Shown piece after piece: positions 41,210-51,792 of a stretch of 64,000 bases of DNA (position 1 is the stretch's first letter; each line of letters begins with the position of its first letter). A program made the position numbers and the translations under genes. The stretch is from Candidatus Aenigmatarchaeota archaeon (GTDB lineage: Archaea; Aenigmatarchaeota; Aenigmatarchaeia; QMZP01; QMZT01). Below the pieces are notes generated by a model, which saw nothing but the letters and a program-made list of their open reading frames with translations, had not been told where the DNA came from and made no database searches. The stretch lies in NCBI GenBank assembly GCA_026397315.1, contig JAPLVC010000001.1:62001-126000 (forward strand), given 5' to 3'.

Positions 41210-41286
41210 CTGTTATAAAATTTGGTTCCGCCTGAATATAAACTACGTTTAAACACGCAACGTCGCATCCGGCTATCCGTTTCGTC

Positions 41287-42489
41287 TCAGAAATCCCCTA
41301 GTCGCCGCTGTTTCAGGATGATGCTCTTCTTGACGTATTCTGCGACCGGCGTTCTCAGCCGCGGGCCGATGTAGGCCAGCGCTTCGCGGAGCGTCGCGAA
41401 CTTCGCCGGCTTCTGGCGGAGCGCGTTCCTCGTGTTTTCCAGACACTGCCACACGCCGACAGGGATGGTATAGCCTTCATGTATTTCGCGGAAGATGACA
41501 CAGCGCGCTTGCCGCCGCATTTTCTCGAGACCTTCGGCGAGGCCCAGTCGATTCGCATAGAACCCGCCGCCCTGTTCGCTGGCATATGTGGTGCGGCCTT
41601 TGTGGGGCTCGTATTCCTGGGTTATCTCGGGCGCTTTAAGACTCTGCGCCCAGTACGCGCCCGGAGACCAGCACTCGAAATTCTCGTATTCCCAGTTGCC
41701 GGGCATGAGCAGTATCTCGTAATGGTTGTCCAAGTATTCGCTGGAATAGACATGGTAATCGTTTATCGACGGGTAATCCTTGATGTTGCTGATGAGCTGG
41801 TTGGCAAGCATCGTATGCGTGGCTGTTATGCTCCAGCGCGTCGGCACCAGTTTCCGCCGGTCTTTCATTCCAAAGATGCCTGACGAGAGGATTGTTATGA
41901 GCTTGTATATGTCCGTGCCATGCGTGTAAAGCTCGTAGCTGGCTTCGACTGTCTTCATTTCATCGTTGATGATTTTCTCGACTTTCTGCGGCACCTTGGG
42001 GTTGCCAACGACCTTGAACTTGTCTATCGTCCCGGAAGGGCCCATGGGATGGGTGATGTCCGAGAACTCGAAGGACATCTTGGGCACGTTCTTGAACAGT
42101 ATTTCGACATCCGTCGGCTTCGATGCGAGAGCGAGCTCCTGGTTCTGCTCTATGAAGCGCGAGCGGGAGAAGACGTTTTCCCTGAACTGTGACCTGAGGA
42201 GCAGCGAGCGGAACTGGATTATGTCGCCATATGGCATGCCGAACCAGTTCTGGGGGGCGTCGGCAATCTCGGCCTTGCTCGCATCTAACGCGGCCATGGG
42301 CCCTACATACACGTCCGGGTAGAAATTATGGCCGACAAACACGGATGTGCTCGGACCGAAGAAGTCCTTCTTGAGCGAGGACTGGATTTGAGGAGCTAGC
42401 TTAATCTTGGAATATAACGGGCACGTGCGCCAGCCGCAGAGGTTGCGCGAGCCCTTGCACACGATGCATAGCCTGGCCGGAGAAGTCAT
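41287..42489 (-). CDS. nreA: Archaeal DNA repair protein NreA
   Basis: Member of the archaeal Nre family implicated in repair of DNA lesions. The N-terminal CIVCKGSRNLCGWRTCPLY is the Nre zinc motif, followed by the FFGPSTSVFVGHNFYPDVYVGP block. The C-terminus ends KQRRLGDF, matching the PCNA-interacting (PIP) box seen in family members. Length of 400 is normal. It stands alone with its own AT-rich promoter. Confidence 0.9.
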   Translation of the reverse strand: MTSPARLCIVCKGSRNLCGWRTCPLYSKIKLAPQIQSSLKKDFFGPSTSVFVGHNFYPDVYVGPMAALDASKAEIADAPQNWFGMPYGDIIQFRSLLLRSQFRENVFSRSRFIEQNQELALASKPTDVEILFKNVPKMSFEFSDITHPMGPSGTIDKFKVVGNPKVPQKVEKIINDEMKTVEASYELYTHGTDIYKLITILSSGIFGMKDRRKLVPTRWSITATHTMLANQLISNIKDYPSINDYHVYSSEYLDNHYEILLMPGNWEYENFECWSPGAYWAQSLKAPEITQEYEPHKGRTTYASEQGGGFYANRLGLAEGLEKMRRQARCVIFREIHEGYTIPVGVWQCLENTRNALRQKPAKFATLREALAYIGPRLRTPVAEYVKKSIILKQRRLGDF

Positions 42490-42757
42490 ATGATTAATTA
42501 ATATAGTAAAAATTATAAGGCTTTCCGCCTCTCAAAAGGCCGTTTGTGCTGTCTGGATTGCTGCTCGGGCGCCTTATACTTAGAATAGGAAAAATAGGCA
42601 ACTTTAAATTGGAATAAAAAGGATTTATATGTATAACGGTCATATATAAGATTCTTTAAACGGTCCCGCAAAACACCACAAGCGGCCGGCAAAGCCATCC
42701 ATAATGTCGAATGATGTTCAAAAAGTCCTGACACGGACTGAAAAGAGGTATATGCTT
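42490..42757. other. Non-coding region with ATP synthase promoter
   Basis: A 268-base divergent region. TATA-like tracts GGATTTATATG and CATATATAAG (about 42621-42655) are placed for the ATP synthase operon, leaving a leader of about 90 bases before atpH. A C/D-box-like ATGATGT and CTGA near 42711-42741 does not form a complete sRNA. Confidence 0.45.
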
Positions 42758-43093
42758 ATGGAAAAGGACAAAAATATAGACGTATTGGAAGAAATCAAAA
42801 CCGCTGAAAAGGAAGCCAACAGGACGCTCGAGAAAGCACAGGAGCGCAAGAGCGAGATAATTCTTGAGATGCACAACAAGGCAAGGCAGATGGAAGAAAG
42901 AGAGATGGCCAGGATAAAGAGAGAGATGGAAGAGGCGATAAAGAGTTTTGATGCCAAGGCCGACAAGGACAGGGAACGTCTTCTGGCAGACAAGAAAAGC
43001 GAGACTGAGAGGCTCAAGAAATCCGCATCTTCCAAGGTCAGCAAGGCCGTGGAGAACATTAAGAAGGAATTAAACGCCTTCTTGGGAGAGTGA
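42758..43093 (+). CDS. atpH: A-type ATP synthase subunit H
   Basis: Peripheral-stalk subunit, almost entirely coiled coil (EEIKTAEKEANRTLEKAQERKSE onward), pairing with subunit E. I start at the ATG 42758, 8 bases after GAGGT, giving a protein of 111 residues, close to the family's 105. The track's 42704 adds 18 residues without support. First gene of a nine-gene operon. Confidence 0.87.
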   Translation: MEKDKNIDVLEEIKTAEKEANRTLEKAQERKSEIILEMHNKARQMEEREMARIKREMEEAIKSFDAKADKDRERLLADKKSETERLKKSASSKVSKAVENIKKELNAFLGE

Positions 43094-43098
43094 AACTG

Positions 43099-44943
43099 AT
43101 GTTTTTTCCCAATGAGATGAAAAGGATAACGGTAGTTTCCCATAAAATACACCTCCAGGAAGCCGTAAAAGCGCTTTACGACGCCGGCGTCCTGCATCTC
43201 AAGGAATACGTGCCCAGCGAGGGCGATCACTACCCCATAGGAACGCCTATGGAGAACGCGGAGAAAATATCCGAGCTGCTGCTGATGCTCAATTCCATAA
43301 AGACCCAGGTCGACCTGAAAGCCGTGACGAAAACGAAAGCGGAGTTTGACCTGGAAAGGCATGAGAATTTACTCAGAAACTTCCAGGCCGATGTCAACAG
43401 GATCAACGAGGGCATAAAGCAGGCAGAAGATGCGCTGAAAGCCGGCGAGAGGCGCAGGGAAATACTCGAATTCCATTTGAAAGCGGGCGTGCAGAAATTC
43501 GATGCGCTGAAAGGCTACGACTCCCTGGACGTCCTGAACGGCTACGTGCCCGACATCGACGTGCTGAAAGTGAGGATGGCCAACGTGGAGCACGAACTCA
43601 TGGCAGGTGTGGAGAAGATGGCCGGCGGCTTCCCCGTAATAATTTTCGTCAAGAAAAGCGACATGGAAACGGCAAGACATGCGCTAGCGTCGGCGGAGTT
43701 CACCAGAGTCGACGTGGACATGGACTGGAGAACTGCAACGCCTCAGGAGGAGAGCGCCATTTTCACCAAGGAAAGGAATGCCCTGGTGAAGAAGGCTGAC
43801 GACCTCAGGAAAGAGCTGGCCGACTTGACGAAGGCGAAGGGCGGGGAGATTCTGGGAACGGAAGACGCCCTCACGACTGAGATACGCAAGTCGGAAGCGC
43901 CTCTCAAGTTCGCGGTAAGCAATCACAGCTTCATGATCCAGGGATGGGTTCCGAAAGGCAAGGAGTCCAGTCTGGAACAGAAGCTCGCGTCCATAACGGA
44001 CAACATGTATTTCTCCGCGGAGGACGTGGGCGAGGACGAGCCGGCTCCGATACAGCTCAAGAACAAGGGCCCGGTCAAGCCGTTCGAGTTCTTCCTGCGT
44101 TTGTATTCGCTTCCCAGCTACAAGGAAATGGACCCGACCTTTCTCATTTTCCTCACTTACCCCATCATCTTCGGCATAATGATGGGAGACATAGGCTACG
44201 GCCTGGTGCTGTTCCTGGGATTCGCGTTCATCAAATACAAGATGAAGAAGATGCGCTCTGTCGCTTCGGTGCTCATGATTTCATCGCTGTTCAGCATACT
44301 GTTCGGCTTCGTATTTGGAGAATTTTTCGGCTTCGAGGCGATAGGCGGGATAACGCTCCACCCGATGATAGCAAGGGCAGAAGGCCTGAACGCCATGCTG
44401 CCCGTATCCCTCATGATAGGCCTGGTGCACCTGAACTTGGGCATCACGACCGGCCTGATAAACGAGCTGCGCGAGCACAAGCTCAGGCATGCCATGGGCA
44501 AGGCCAGCTGGTTCATACTGGAGGCGGGCGGCATACTCTACCTGATGTCGACATTCTTGAAGATGGAGACCGGAGTCGACCCGAACCTTAGCCTCGGCAT
44601 ATTCCTTGTAGGAGTTGTTTTGTTAACCATAGGCGAGAGCTACCGCGGGCTGATAGAGATTCCAGCGCTCGCCAGCAACGTGCTTTCATACGCTCGTATA
44701 GCGGCGCTAGGGCTTGCCGGCGTGCAGCTGGCGCTGGTCATAAACGGCATGGCGGATGGCATGTTTCATGCGGGGGGAATGTTCATGGTGATGGGGGTCG
44801 CGCTGCTCTTCGCAGGCCATGCGGTGAACATGCTGCTGGCGCTCATGGGCTCGTTCCTGCAGTCGCTCAGGCTCCACTACGTGGAGATGTTTTCAAAGTT
44901 TTATCATGGTGACGGTGAACCTTACAAGCCGTTCGGAAGTTAA
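43099..44943 (+). CDS. atpI: A-type ATP synthase subunit I (a)
   Basis: Membrane stator with the proton half-channels. Long N-terminal soluble arm (to about residue 330), then seven or eight membrane helices with the conserved buried arginine in LASNVLSYARIAALGLAGV. Start at ATG 43099, just after the overlapping atpH stop; the GTG at 43090 is an alternative. Confidence 0.94.
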   Translation: MFFPNEMKRITVVSHKIHLQEAVKALYDAGVLHLKEYVPSEGDHYPIGTPMENAEKISELLLMLNSIKTQVDLKAVTKTKAEFDLERHENLLRNFQADVNRINEGIKQAEDALKAGERRREILEFHLKAGVQKFDALKGYDSLDVLNGYVPDIDVLKVRMANVEHELMAGVEKMAGGFPVIIFVKKSDMETARHALASAEFTRVDVDMDWRTATPQEESAIFTKERNALVKKADDLRKELADLTKAKGGEILGTEDALTTEIRKSEAPLKFAVSNHSFMIQGWVPKGKESSLEQKLASITDNMYFSAEDVGEDEPAPIQLKNKGPVKPFEFFLRLYSLPSYKEMDPTFLIFLTYPIIFGIMMGDIGYGLVLFLGFAFIKYKMKKMRSVASVLMISSLFSILFGFVFGEFFGFEAIGGITLHPMIARAEGLNAMLPVSLMIGLVHLNLGITTGLINELREHKLRHAMGKASWFILEAGGILYLMSTFLKMETGVDPNLSLGIFLVGVVLLTIGESYRGLIEIPALASNVLSYARIAALGLAGVQLALVINGMADGMFHAGGMFMVMGVALLFAGHAVNMLLALMGSFLQSLRLHYVEMFSKFYHGDGEPYKPFGS

Positions 44944-44958
44944 AATGGAGGTGTGAAT

Positions 44959-45180
44959 ATGTCTGATATAGCAGTAATCGCAGCAGCAGCGACGATATGC
45001 ATAAGTGCGATAGCGACGGCGTGGGCTGAAAAAGAGCTGGGAACGTCGGCGATAGGCGCCATGGCGGAGAAGGAAAGCCTTTTCGCCAAGGGTCTTATCA
45101 TTACGGTCATCCCGGAAACCATAATCATTTTCGGCCTGGTCGTGGCGTTGCAGATAATCGGCATGGCCGGAGGCGCGTAA
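44959..45180 (+). CDS. atpK: A-type ATP synthase subunit K (c ring)
   Basis: A 73-residue two-helix proteolipid. The ion-binding glutamate is in VIPETIIIFGLVVAL, the second helix. The single-hairpin form is normal for archaeal c rings of this size. GGAGGTG lies 5 bases before the ATG 44959. Absence of a sodium-specific ligand set suggests, but does not prove, proton coupling. Confidence 0.92.
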   Translation: MSDIAVIAAAATICISAIATAWAEKELGTSAIGAMAEKESLFAKGLIITVIPETIIIFGLVVALQIIGMAGGA

Positions 45181-45192
45181 AGGCGAATTGAT

Positions 45193-45756
45193 ATGAGTCT
45201 GAACAAAGTATCATCTGAAATACGGATGAAAGCGGATAAGGAAGCCCAGGGCATACTCGGCGAAGGCAGGAGAGAAGGGGACAAGACAATCGAGGCAACT
45301 AAAAAACGCCTGAAGGAATACGAGAATGCTATGAAAATCGAGATTGAGAACGCTTTAGGGCAGATAAACATGCGAAGCCAGGCCGTCATGAAAAAGCAGC
45401 TCAAAGAATTCGCCATGAACACCAAGAAGGAAATGGTGGAAATGGTTTACAATGAGTTTCTCGACTACCTGAAGAACATGAAGGGGGATGAGAGAACAAG
45501 AATTTACAGGAAGATGGCGGAAAGCACGAAAAGCCAGATAAGCAAACCGGGAGTCGTTTACGTAAGGAAAGACGATATCGCGCTCGTGAAGAAGCTGTTC
45601 AGAGGACTCGAAATCAGGACGCAGGAAATGGAAGGCGGCTTAATGCTGGAAAGCAGCGACGGCAAGGAATTGGTTGACTTCAGGTTCGAGACGCTCGTGG
45701 AATTGCTGAAGGGGCGCACGCTCAAAAGCGTATCAAGGATTATGTTCGGTGAATAA
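45193..45756 (+). CDS. atpE: A-type ATP synthase subunit E
   Basis: Peripheral-stalk partner of H. Long N-terminal helix (IRMKADKEAQGILGEGRREGD) and a C-terminal globular domain (GGLMLESSDGKELVDFRFETLVE), the family hallmark that contacts subunit B. Start 12 bases after the atpK stop. Confidence 0.92.
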   Translation: MSLNKVSSEIRMKADKEAQGILGEGRREGDKTIEATKKRLKEYENAMKIEIENALGQINMRSQAVMKKQLKEFAMNTKKEMVEMVYNEFLDYLKNMKGDERTRIYRKMAESTKSQISKPGVVYVRKDDIALVKKLFRGLEIRTQEMEGGLMLESSDGKELVDFRFETLVELLKGRTLKSVSRIMFGE

Positions 45757-46962
45757 ATGAGAATACCTTTCAGGAGAAACCCGGAGGGAGCAAAAAAGAG
45801 AATAAAGAGGCTGAGGTTCAAGTCTTACCCTTACACGGTAACGAGGGTAAGGGTGATGAAGTCGAAGCTTCTCGGTGAGGAAGATTACCTCAGGATGAGG
45901 AAGATGGGCCTCAACGAAACGATACGCTTCCTCGAGGAAAGCGAATACAAGCACGAAATAGATTTGCACTCGAAGGAATACCGCGGCGCGGAGCTTATAG
46001 AGCTCGCGCTCAACGAGAATCTCGCCAACGTGATAAACAAGCTGCTTTCAATTTCGCTCCATGAAGAACTGAAAATGCTGATACAGTTCTACTCTCTGAA
46101 ATGGATACTGAACAACATAAAGCTCGTGCTCAGGACGCGCATGAACAAGCTGTCGGAGAGCGACCTGAAATACGGCGTGATCCCGATACAGCCGACGGAT
46201 TATGAGACGTGCATAAAGCTCTACCGCGGCGGAGGAGACGAGTTCATTGAAACGCTGAGCGGCATAACGAGCATAGAGCCGCACAGGCTCAGGGAACTTT
46301 ATGCAGCGAATGACCTGGTCGGGCTGGAGAATGAGATTGACCTGACGTTCTACAACCGCATGATAGAATTGTACAAGAGGATAAAGATGAGGCGATCCGA
46401 CCCTCTGAAGCAGTTCTTCGACAACATCGTCCAGCTCAACAACCTGCGCAACATAGCGAGGTTCAAGAATGAGGGCATAAACGAGGAGACCATACGCAGC
46501 ATGCTGGTCATGGAGCACAAGAGCAAGATCACGGTAAAGACCTCGGTAATATTGATGAAGATGATGAGGTTCAGGGTCAGGCTGATCAAATTCAGGTTCA
46601 AGAAAAGCAAAAGGGAAGACAAGCTCATAGAGGCCATGATAAAGGCCGAGGACATGAAAGCGCTCTTCGATGCGCTGAAAAAAAGCAGGTACAAAGAGCT
46701 CGTCACGCCGGACGTCGAAAAGAACCCGTCGAGGCTCGAAGGGACGATAGACAAGTTCCTGCTGAACTACGCGACGAAGCTTCTGCACAGGAAACCGCTT
46801 TCGGTTTCGCCGATATTCGGTTACCTGCTATGGAAGGAGATAGAGACGAAAAACATCAAGCTGCTCGTCCACGCTAAGGCGATGAATCTCGATGAAAACG
46901 TCGTGGACACCAATCTCATAGTGGTTAATGATTCATGGATGAAGGTGATGAAGCACGCATGA
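45757..46962 (+). CDS. atpC: A-type ATP synthase subunit C
   Basis: Funnel-shaped subunit linking the central stalk to the c ring. 401 helical residues with FKSYPYTVTRVRVMKSKLLGEEDY near the N-terminus and repeated R-x-x-N and Y patterns along the three helical bundles. Somewhat longer than the usual 350-380, due to a basic N-terminus. It abuts atpE directly, and its stop overlaps the start region of atpF. Confidence 0.93.
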   Translation: MRIPFRRNPEGAKKRIKRLRFKSYPYTVTRVRVMKSKLLGEEDYLRMRKMGLNETIRFLEESEYKHEIDLHSKEYRGAELIELALNENLANVINKLLSISLHEELKMLIQFYSLKWILNNIKLVLRTRMNKLSESDLKYGVIPIQPTDYETCIKLYRGGGDEFIETLSGITSIEPHRLRELYAANDLVGLENEIDLTFYNRMIELYKRIKMRRSDPLKQFFDNIVQLNNLRNIARFKNEGINEETIRSMLVMEHKSKITVKTSVILMKMMRFRVRLIKFRFKKSKREDKLIEAMIKAEDMKALFDALKKSRYKELVTPDVEKNPSRLEGTIDKFLLNYATKLLHRKPLSVSPIFGYLLWKEIETKNIKLLVHAKAMNLDENVVDTNLIVVNDSWMKVMKHA

Positions 46963-46972
46963 AATAGCCGTA

Positions 46973-47269
46973 ATGGGAAGCGAATACTTCACCCTGGGTT
47001 TCCAGGCAGCCGGCGTACGCAACGCGTTCGTCGTGACCAGGGAGACGATAAACAGGAAGTTCGAGGCAGTCATGGAGAGCAAGGACATCGGCATCCTGAT
47101 AATGAACAACGACGATTTCCAGATGCTGCACGAGCGCTCGAAAGAACGCGCATTGGTCCAGGTCAAGCCGACCGTCGTCATACTCTCTCACGACATCTCC
47201 GCGGAGGAGAATCTCCGCATCATGATCAGAAGATCTCTAGGCGTAGATCTTTGGAATAAGAAAGATTGA
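46973..47269 (+). CDS. atpF: A-type ATP synthase subunit F, 5' end apparently disrupted
   Basis: Central-stalk subunit controlling activity. The in-frame ATG at 46973 gives MGSEYFTLGFQAAGV, but family members begin KIAV(I/M)G one strand earlier. Just upstream the DNA reads ATGAAATAGCC. One extra A in that A-run would make ATG AAA ATA GCC, restoring MKIAVMG and an ATGA overlap with atpC. So the gene most likely starts at 46959 with a one-base deletion, real or a sequencing error; as read, translation starts at 46973 or at a non-standard codon. Confidence 0.82.
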   Translation: MGSEYFTLGFQAAGVRNAFVVTRETINRKFEAVMESKDIGILIMNNDDFQMLHERSKERALVQVKPTVVILSHDISAEENLRIMIRRSLGVDLWNKKD

Positions 47270-47286
47270 AAGGTTAGGTGATATTG

Positions 47287-49050
47287 ATGAAAGGAAAAAC
47301 AGACGCTAGTGCGAAAGGCAGGATTTTCAGGGTATCCGGACCCGTTGTTATAGCTGAGGGCATAGACGCCAGGATGCACGACCTCATGCGCGTCGGCAAA
47401 GAGCAGCTCATGGGCGAGGTCATCCAGATAAATCCGGACAAGATTACCATTCAGGTTTACGAGGACACGTCCGGCATAAAGCCGGATGAGCCCGTCGAGA
47501 ACACGGGCCAGCCGCTTATAGCGGAACTTGGCCCAGGCCTGCTCACGAGCATTTACGACGGCATACAGCGACCGCTTCCCGTGCTTCAGAGCATGATGGG
47601 CGACTACATATTGAGAGGCGCGAAGACGCCGGGCCTTGACAGGAAGAAGAAATGGCATTTCAAGCCGGTCGTCAAGAAAGGCGAGGACGTCAAGGAAGGC
47701 CAGATAATCGGCACCGTCAAGGAAACGAACGTCATCGAACACAAGGTCATGGTGCCTCCTGGCGTCTCTGGCAAGATAAAGGCCATAGAGGAAGGCGACT
47801 TCACCGTCGAAGAAACGGTAGCATCGCTAGCGAACGGCAGGAAGCTGACGATGATGCAGATATGGCCCATTCGCAAGTCGCGCCCGTGCAAGGAAAAGCT
47901 CACTCCAGAAATTCCGCTCATAACAGGTCAGCGCATTCTCGATGCACTGTTCCCGCTCGCGAAAGGCGGTGCAGGCGGCATACCGGGTCCGTTCGGTTCC
48001 GGAAAGACGGTCACGCAGCAGCAGCTTGCGAAATGGTCGGACGCTGATATTGTCGTATACATCGGGTGCGGAGAGCGAGGCAACGAAATGACCGAAGTCC
48101 TCAAGGACTTCCCGAAACTCATAGACCCGAAAACGAACAGGCCGCTCATGGAGAGAACCGTTCTTATCGCGAACACGTCGAACATGCCCGTCGCCGCTAG
48201 GGAAGCTTCCATTTACACTGGCATAACCATCGCTGAATACTACAGGGACATGGGCTACGACGTCGCGCTTATGGCTGATTCGACGAGCCGATGGGCCGAA
48301 GCGATGAGAGAGATCTCGTCACGTCTGGAAGAGATGCCGGGAGAGGAAGGATACCCGGCGTACCTGTCCGCGAGGCTCGCGGAATTCTACGAGCGCGCGG
48401 GAAGGGTGAAGCCGCTTGGCGTGGCCAAGATAGGCTCGGTCAGCATCATCGGCGCGGTATCGCCGCCCGGAGGCGACCTTTCCGAACCCGTGACGCAGTC
48501 GACGCTGCGCGTCGTGAAGACGTTCTGGGCACTGGATGCGAAGCTCGCGCACAGGCGACATTTCCCGTCGATTAACTGGCTCAATTCGTATTCGCTTTAC
48601 GAGACCATACTTGAGCCGTGGTACACGAAGAACGTGGCCGCCGACTGGAAAAGCACAGTCAACGAGTGCAAGAAAATCCTCCAGGAAGAGGACAAGCTGC
48701 AGGAAATCGTGCAGCTGGTCGGTTCCGACGCTTTGCCGGAGAACGAGCAGCTAACGCTCGAAATCGCCAGGATGATACGCGAGTTCTTCCTGCAGCAGAG
48801 CGCTTATCACGAGGTCGACACGTTCTGCGACCTGAGGAAGAGCTACAAGATGATGAAATCCATCCTGCACTACGCCGACAAGGCGAGATACGCGCTGAAG
48901 GCTGGCGTGCACGTCAGGAATCTTCTCGAGATAAAGGCCAGGAACAGGATCGCTGACGCTAAATTCGAGAAGAATCACGAGAAAATACTTTCAGATGCCG
49001 AGCAGGCGATAGACAAGGAAATAGAGTCGCTGCTCATGGAGATCAAGTAG
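47287..49050 (+). CDS. atpA: A-type ATP synthase catalytic subunit A
   Basis: Catalytic nucleotide-binding subunit. Walker [12 protein letters not shown], the A-type-specific insertion (knob domain) in residues 100-190, the catalytic glutamate in GCGERGNEM and the [13 protein letters not shown] segment are all intact. ATG 47287 is preceded by AGGTGAT; the GTG at 47278 lies inside that site. Confidence 0.96.
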   Translation: MKGKTDASAKGRIFRVSGPVVIAEGIDARMHDLMRVGKEQLMGEVIQINPDKITIQVYEDTSGIKPDEPVENTGQPLIAELGPGLLTSIYDGIQRPLPVLQSMMGDYILRGAKTPGLDRKKKWHFKPVVKKGEDVKEGQIIGTVKETNVIEHKVMVPPGVSGKIKAIEEGDFTVEETVASLANGRKLTMMQIWPIRKSRPCKEKLTPEIPLITGQRILDALFPLAKGGAGGIPGPFGSGKTVTQQQLAKWSDADIVVYIGCGERGNEMTEVLKDFPKLIDPKTNRPLMERTVLIANTSNMPVAAREASIYTGITIAEYYRDMGYDVALMADSTSRWAEAMREISSRLEEMPGEEGYPAYLSARLAEFYERAGRVKPLGVAKIGSVSIIGAVSPPGGDLSEPVTQSTLRVVKTFWALDAKLAHRRHFPSINWLNSYSLYETILEPWYTKNVAADWKSTVNECKKILQEEDKLQEIVQLVGSDALPENEQLTLEIARMIREFFLQQSAYHEVDTFCDLRKSYKMMKSILHYADKARYALKAGVHVRNLLEIKARNRIADAKFEKNHEKILSDAEQAIDKEIESLLMEIK

Positions 49051-49066
49051 TCGGGAGGTCATGAAC

Positions 49067-50584
49067 ATGGAAATGAAAGAATACAAGACGATAACAAGGA
49101 TTGCGGGTCCTTTGCTTTTTGTGGAGAAGACGCATCCCGTAGGCTACGGAGAGATAGTCAAGGTCACGCTTTCAAACGGAGAGAAGCGGCTGGGCCAGGT
49201 GCTCGACACCTCGAAGGATATCGTGATAATCCAGAGCTTCGAGGGCACGAGCGGCATGGACAAGAAATCGAGCGTCCGCTTCCTCGGAGACGTCATGCGT
49301 TTGAAGGTCTCAGAGGACATGCTGGGCCGCATCCTAAATGGCCGTGGAGAGCCGATAGATAACGGGCCGGAAATAATCCCGGACGAGGAGCTGGACATCA
49401 ACGGAGCCGCGATAAACCCTTACGCGCGCGGTCCGCCTGAGGAGTTCATCCAGACCGGCATCTCGACGATAGACGGCATGAACACGCTGGTCAGGGGGCA
49501 GAAGCTGCCGATATTCTCTGGCAGCGGATTGCCGCACAACGACATCGCGCTGCAGATAGCCAGGCAGGCGAAAGTGCTCGGCGAGAAGGAAACGTTCGCC
49601 GTAATCTTCGCGGCGATGGGCATCACGAACGAGGAAGCGCAGAAATTCATCCGCGACTTCGAGGAGACCGGCGCTATCGAACACGCGGTCGTGTTCCTCA
49701 ACCTAGCTGACGACCCGGCTGTCGAGAGATTAATCACACCGAGGCTCGCGCTAACGACGGCGGAGTTTTTCGCTTACCAGAAGGGCATGCACGTGCTGGT
49801 CATACTCACTGACATGACCAACTACTGCGAGTCGCTGCGTGAGATCAGCTCGGCGAGAGAGGAGATTCCGGGCCGCCGCGGCTACCCGGGATACATGTAT
49901 ACCGACCTCGCGAACATATACGAGCGTGCCGGCATGATAAAAGGCAAGAAGGGCAGCGTCACGCAGATTCCGATCCTTACGATGATAGGCGACGACATCA
50001 CGCATCCGATAGCCGACCTTACGGGCTACATCACCGAAGGGCAGGTGGTGCTGAGCAGGGAGCTGCACATGAAAGGCATATACCCGCCCGTCGATGTTTT
50101 GCCGTCGCTTTCGCGTTTAATGAACCAGGGCATCGGCAAGGGCAAGACCCGAGAAGACCACCGACAAGTGTCCGACCAGCTTTACGCAGGCTACGCAGAA
50201 GGCAGGGACCTCCGCGGTCTTGTGGCGATAGTCGGTGAAGAGGCGTTGTCCGCCAGAGACAGGCGGTTACTAAAGTTCGCAGAGGCTTTCGAGAACACGT
50301 TCGTCCGCCAGGGCATAAAGGAGAATCGAGGCATTGAGAAGACTCTCGACGTCTCATGGAACCTGCTTTCCGTCATACCGAGGGACGAGCTCACGAGGCT
50401 GAGCGAGGACTTCAAGCGTCGCTTCTACAAGGGCGAAGGCGCGGAGCATGCCTACGTGAAAGAAGAAGTTGAAGAGAAGGTGGAGAAACGCGAAACAGAG
50501 AAAGCGGCGCCCAAAAAGGAAATCAAAGAAGCGAAGAAGAAGGCCGCTCCCGTCCACAAGAAACACAAGGCCAAAAAGAAGTGA
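49067..50584 (+). CDS. atpB: A-type ATP synthase regulatory subunit B with long basic tail
   Basis: Non-catalytic nucleotide-binding subunit: the degenerate P-loop SGSGLPHND replaces Walker A, and the [14 protein letters not shown] segment is intact. After about residue 465 comes an unusual Lys/Glu-rich tail ([22 protein letters not shown] to the end), absent from most archaeal B subunits. ATG 49067 is 7 bases after GGAGGT; 49061 is against it. Confidence 0.95.
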   Translation: MEMKEYKTITRIAGPLLFVEKTHPVGYGEIVKVTLSNGEKRLGQVLDTSKDIVIIQSFEGTSGMDKKSSVRFLGDVMRLKVSEDMLGRILNGRGEPIDNGPEIIPDEELDINGAAINPYARGPPEEFIQTGISTIDGMNTLVRGQKLPIFSGSGLPHNDIALQIARQAKVLGEKETFAVIFAAMGITNEEAQKFIRDFEETGAIEHAVVFLNLADDPAVERLITPRLALTTAEFFAYQKGMHVLVILTDMTNYCESLREISSAREEIPGRRGYPGYMYTDLANIYERAGMIKGKKGSVTQIPILTMIGDDITHPIADLTGYITEGQVVLSRELHMKGIYPPVDVLPSLSRLMNQGIGKGKTREDHRQVSDQLYAGYAEGRDLRGLVAIVGEEALSARDRRLLKFAEAFENTFVRQGIKENRGIEKTLDVSWNLLSVIPRDELTRLSEDFKRRFYKGEGAEHAYVKEEVEEKVEKRETEKAAPKKEIKEAKKKAAPVHKKHKAKKK

Positions 50585-50619
50585 ACGAGGTAAAAACAAG
50601 ATTCGATTCAAGGTGAACT

Positions 50620-51234
50620 ATGACAGACGTAAAGGCGACGAGGTCGGAGCTGCTGAACCTCAAGAGAAAGATTAAGCTGGCTAATGCAGGCCACAAGCTG
50701 CTGAAAAAGAAACGCGATGGATTGATACTGGAATTCTTCGACATACTGAAGAACGCCAGGAACCTGCGCAAGGAACTCAACGAGCGCTATATACTGGCAC
50801 ACAACAAGATGAGGGAATGCACCGCGCTCGATGGTATGGTCAGCATAAAGTCAGTCGCCTTCGCGCTGCGTGAACATCCTGCTATCGAACTTGAAGTGAA
50901 GAACATCATGGGCGTCACCGTGCCGGTGATAAAGGCCGGCAGCATGAGGAAGAACCTCGTCGAGCGCGGATACGGCATGATGTCGACCAGCATGCGCATC
51001 GACGAGATGGTCAAAGGCTACGAATCGCTGCTTGAACAGATAATAACCGCGGCCGAAATCGAAACGACGATGAGGAAGCTGCTCAAGGAGATAGAATCGA
51101 CGAAACGCAGGGTAAACGCCCTCGAATTCGTGGTCATACCGCGCATCAAGAAGGAGGCCGCTTTTATTAACTTCAGACTCGAAGAGATGGAAAGGGAAAA
51201 CATATTCAGGATGAAGAGGATAAAGGGAAAATAA
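50620..51234 (+). CDS. atpD: A-type ATP synthase subunit D
   Basis: Central rotor shaft: two long helices (residues 10-70 and 130-190) pack as a left-handed coiled coil, with the family motif ATRSELLNLKRKIKLANAGHKLLKKKRD at the N-terminus and RRVNALEFVVIPRI near the C-terminus. Last subunit gene of the operon, 35 bases after atpB. Confidence 0.94.
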   Translation: MTDVKATRSELLNLKRKIKLANAGHKLLKKKRDGLILEFFDILKNARNLRKELNERYILAHNKMRECTALDGMVSIKSVAFALREHPAIELEVKNIMGVTVPVIKAGSMRKNLVERGYGMMSTSMRIDEMVKGYESLLEQIITAAEIETTMRKLLKEIESTKRRVNALEFVVIPRIKKEAAFINFRLEEMERENIFRMKRIKGK

Positions 51235-51244
51235 AGGAGATATT

Positions 51245-51691
51245 ATGAACAACATGACCAAGAAAAGGATCATGGCCATATTCATCGGCGTGGTAATGCT
51301 GGCTTCCATCGCTGAAGTCGCGCTCCTGCGTAACAACCAGACCCAGAACACGGAACCGGCGCAGCTGCCGAACGTCATAAACCGCAAGCTCACCATCACA
51401 GAGATGAGAAGCGTGCTTTTGAGCAGCAGGGCGCTGATAGAGTATTTCTACAACGAATCCTGCAGCGATTGCGCGGCTAAAGAAGCGCTTTATCAGGAAT
51501 TCGCCAACTCCGACAACTTCAACGGCTATGTAGTCGTATCGTATGGTGTCTACAACGAAACGTCAGACTGGCTGCTTGACCTGACGGGCACGCAGACGGA
51601 CCTCACGAACATAACGACCCAGGCCGGCCTGAAGAAGATGTTCTGCGACACTGATATATCCACACTGAAGCCGAACGTCTGCCTGCTCTAG
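51245..51691 (+). CDS. Membrane-anchored thioredoxin-like protein
   Basis: An N-terminal membrane anchor (ILAIFIGVVMLASIAEVALL-like segment, residues 8-27) is followed by an external domain of about 120 residues. Its EYFYNESCSDCAAKEA segment is a CxxC at a thioredoxin-like position, and two later cysteines follow. It begins 10 bases after atpD with AAAGGAGAT, so may share the operon. Function beyond a possible redox role is not shown. Confidence 0.65.
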   Translation: MNNMTKKRIMAIFIGVVMLASIAEVALLRNNQTQNTEPAQLPNVINRKLTITEMRSVLLSSRALIEYFYNESCSDCAAKEALYQEFANSDNFNGYVVVSYGVYNETSDWLLDLTGTQTDLTNITTQAGLKKMFCDTDISTLKPNVCLL

Positions 51692-51792
51692 AGCCTGTAA
51701 AGCGGGAAAAGAAGACCCAGAAGCTTAATAAATTAGGAAAATCTTATAAATATAACTCAACAGTTATAAAGTTATATTCCGCAGGTGATGCC

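Noticed and set aside
42711-42741. C/D-box small RNA
   Set aside because: ATGATGT and two CTGA strings are present, but C' is missing and the spacing between D boxes is too short.
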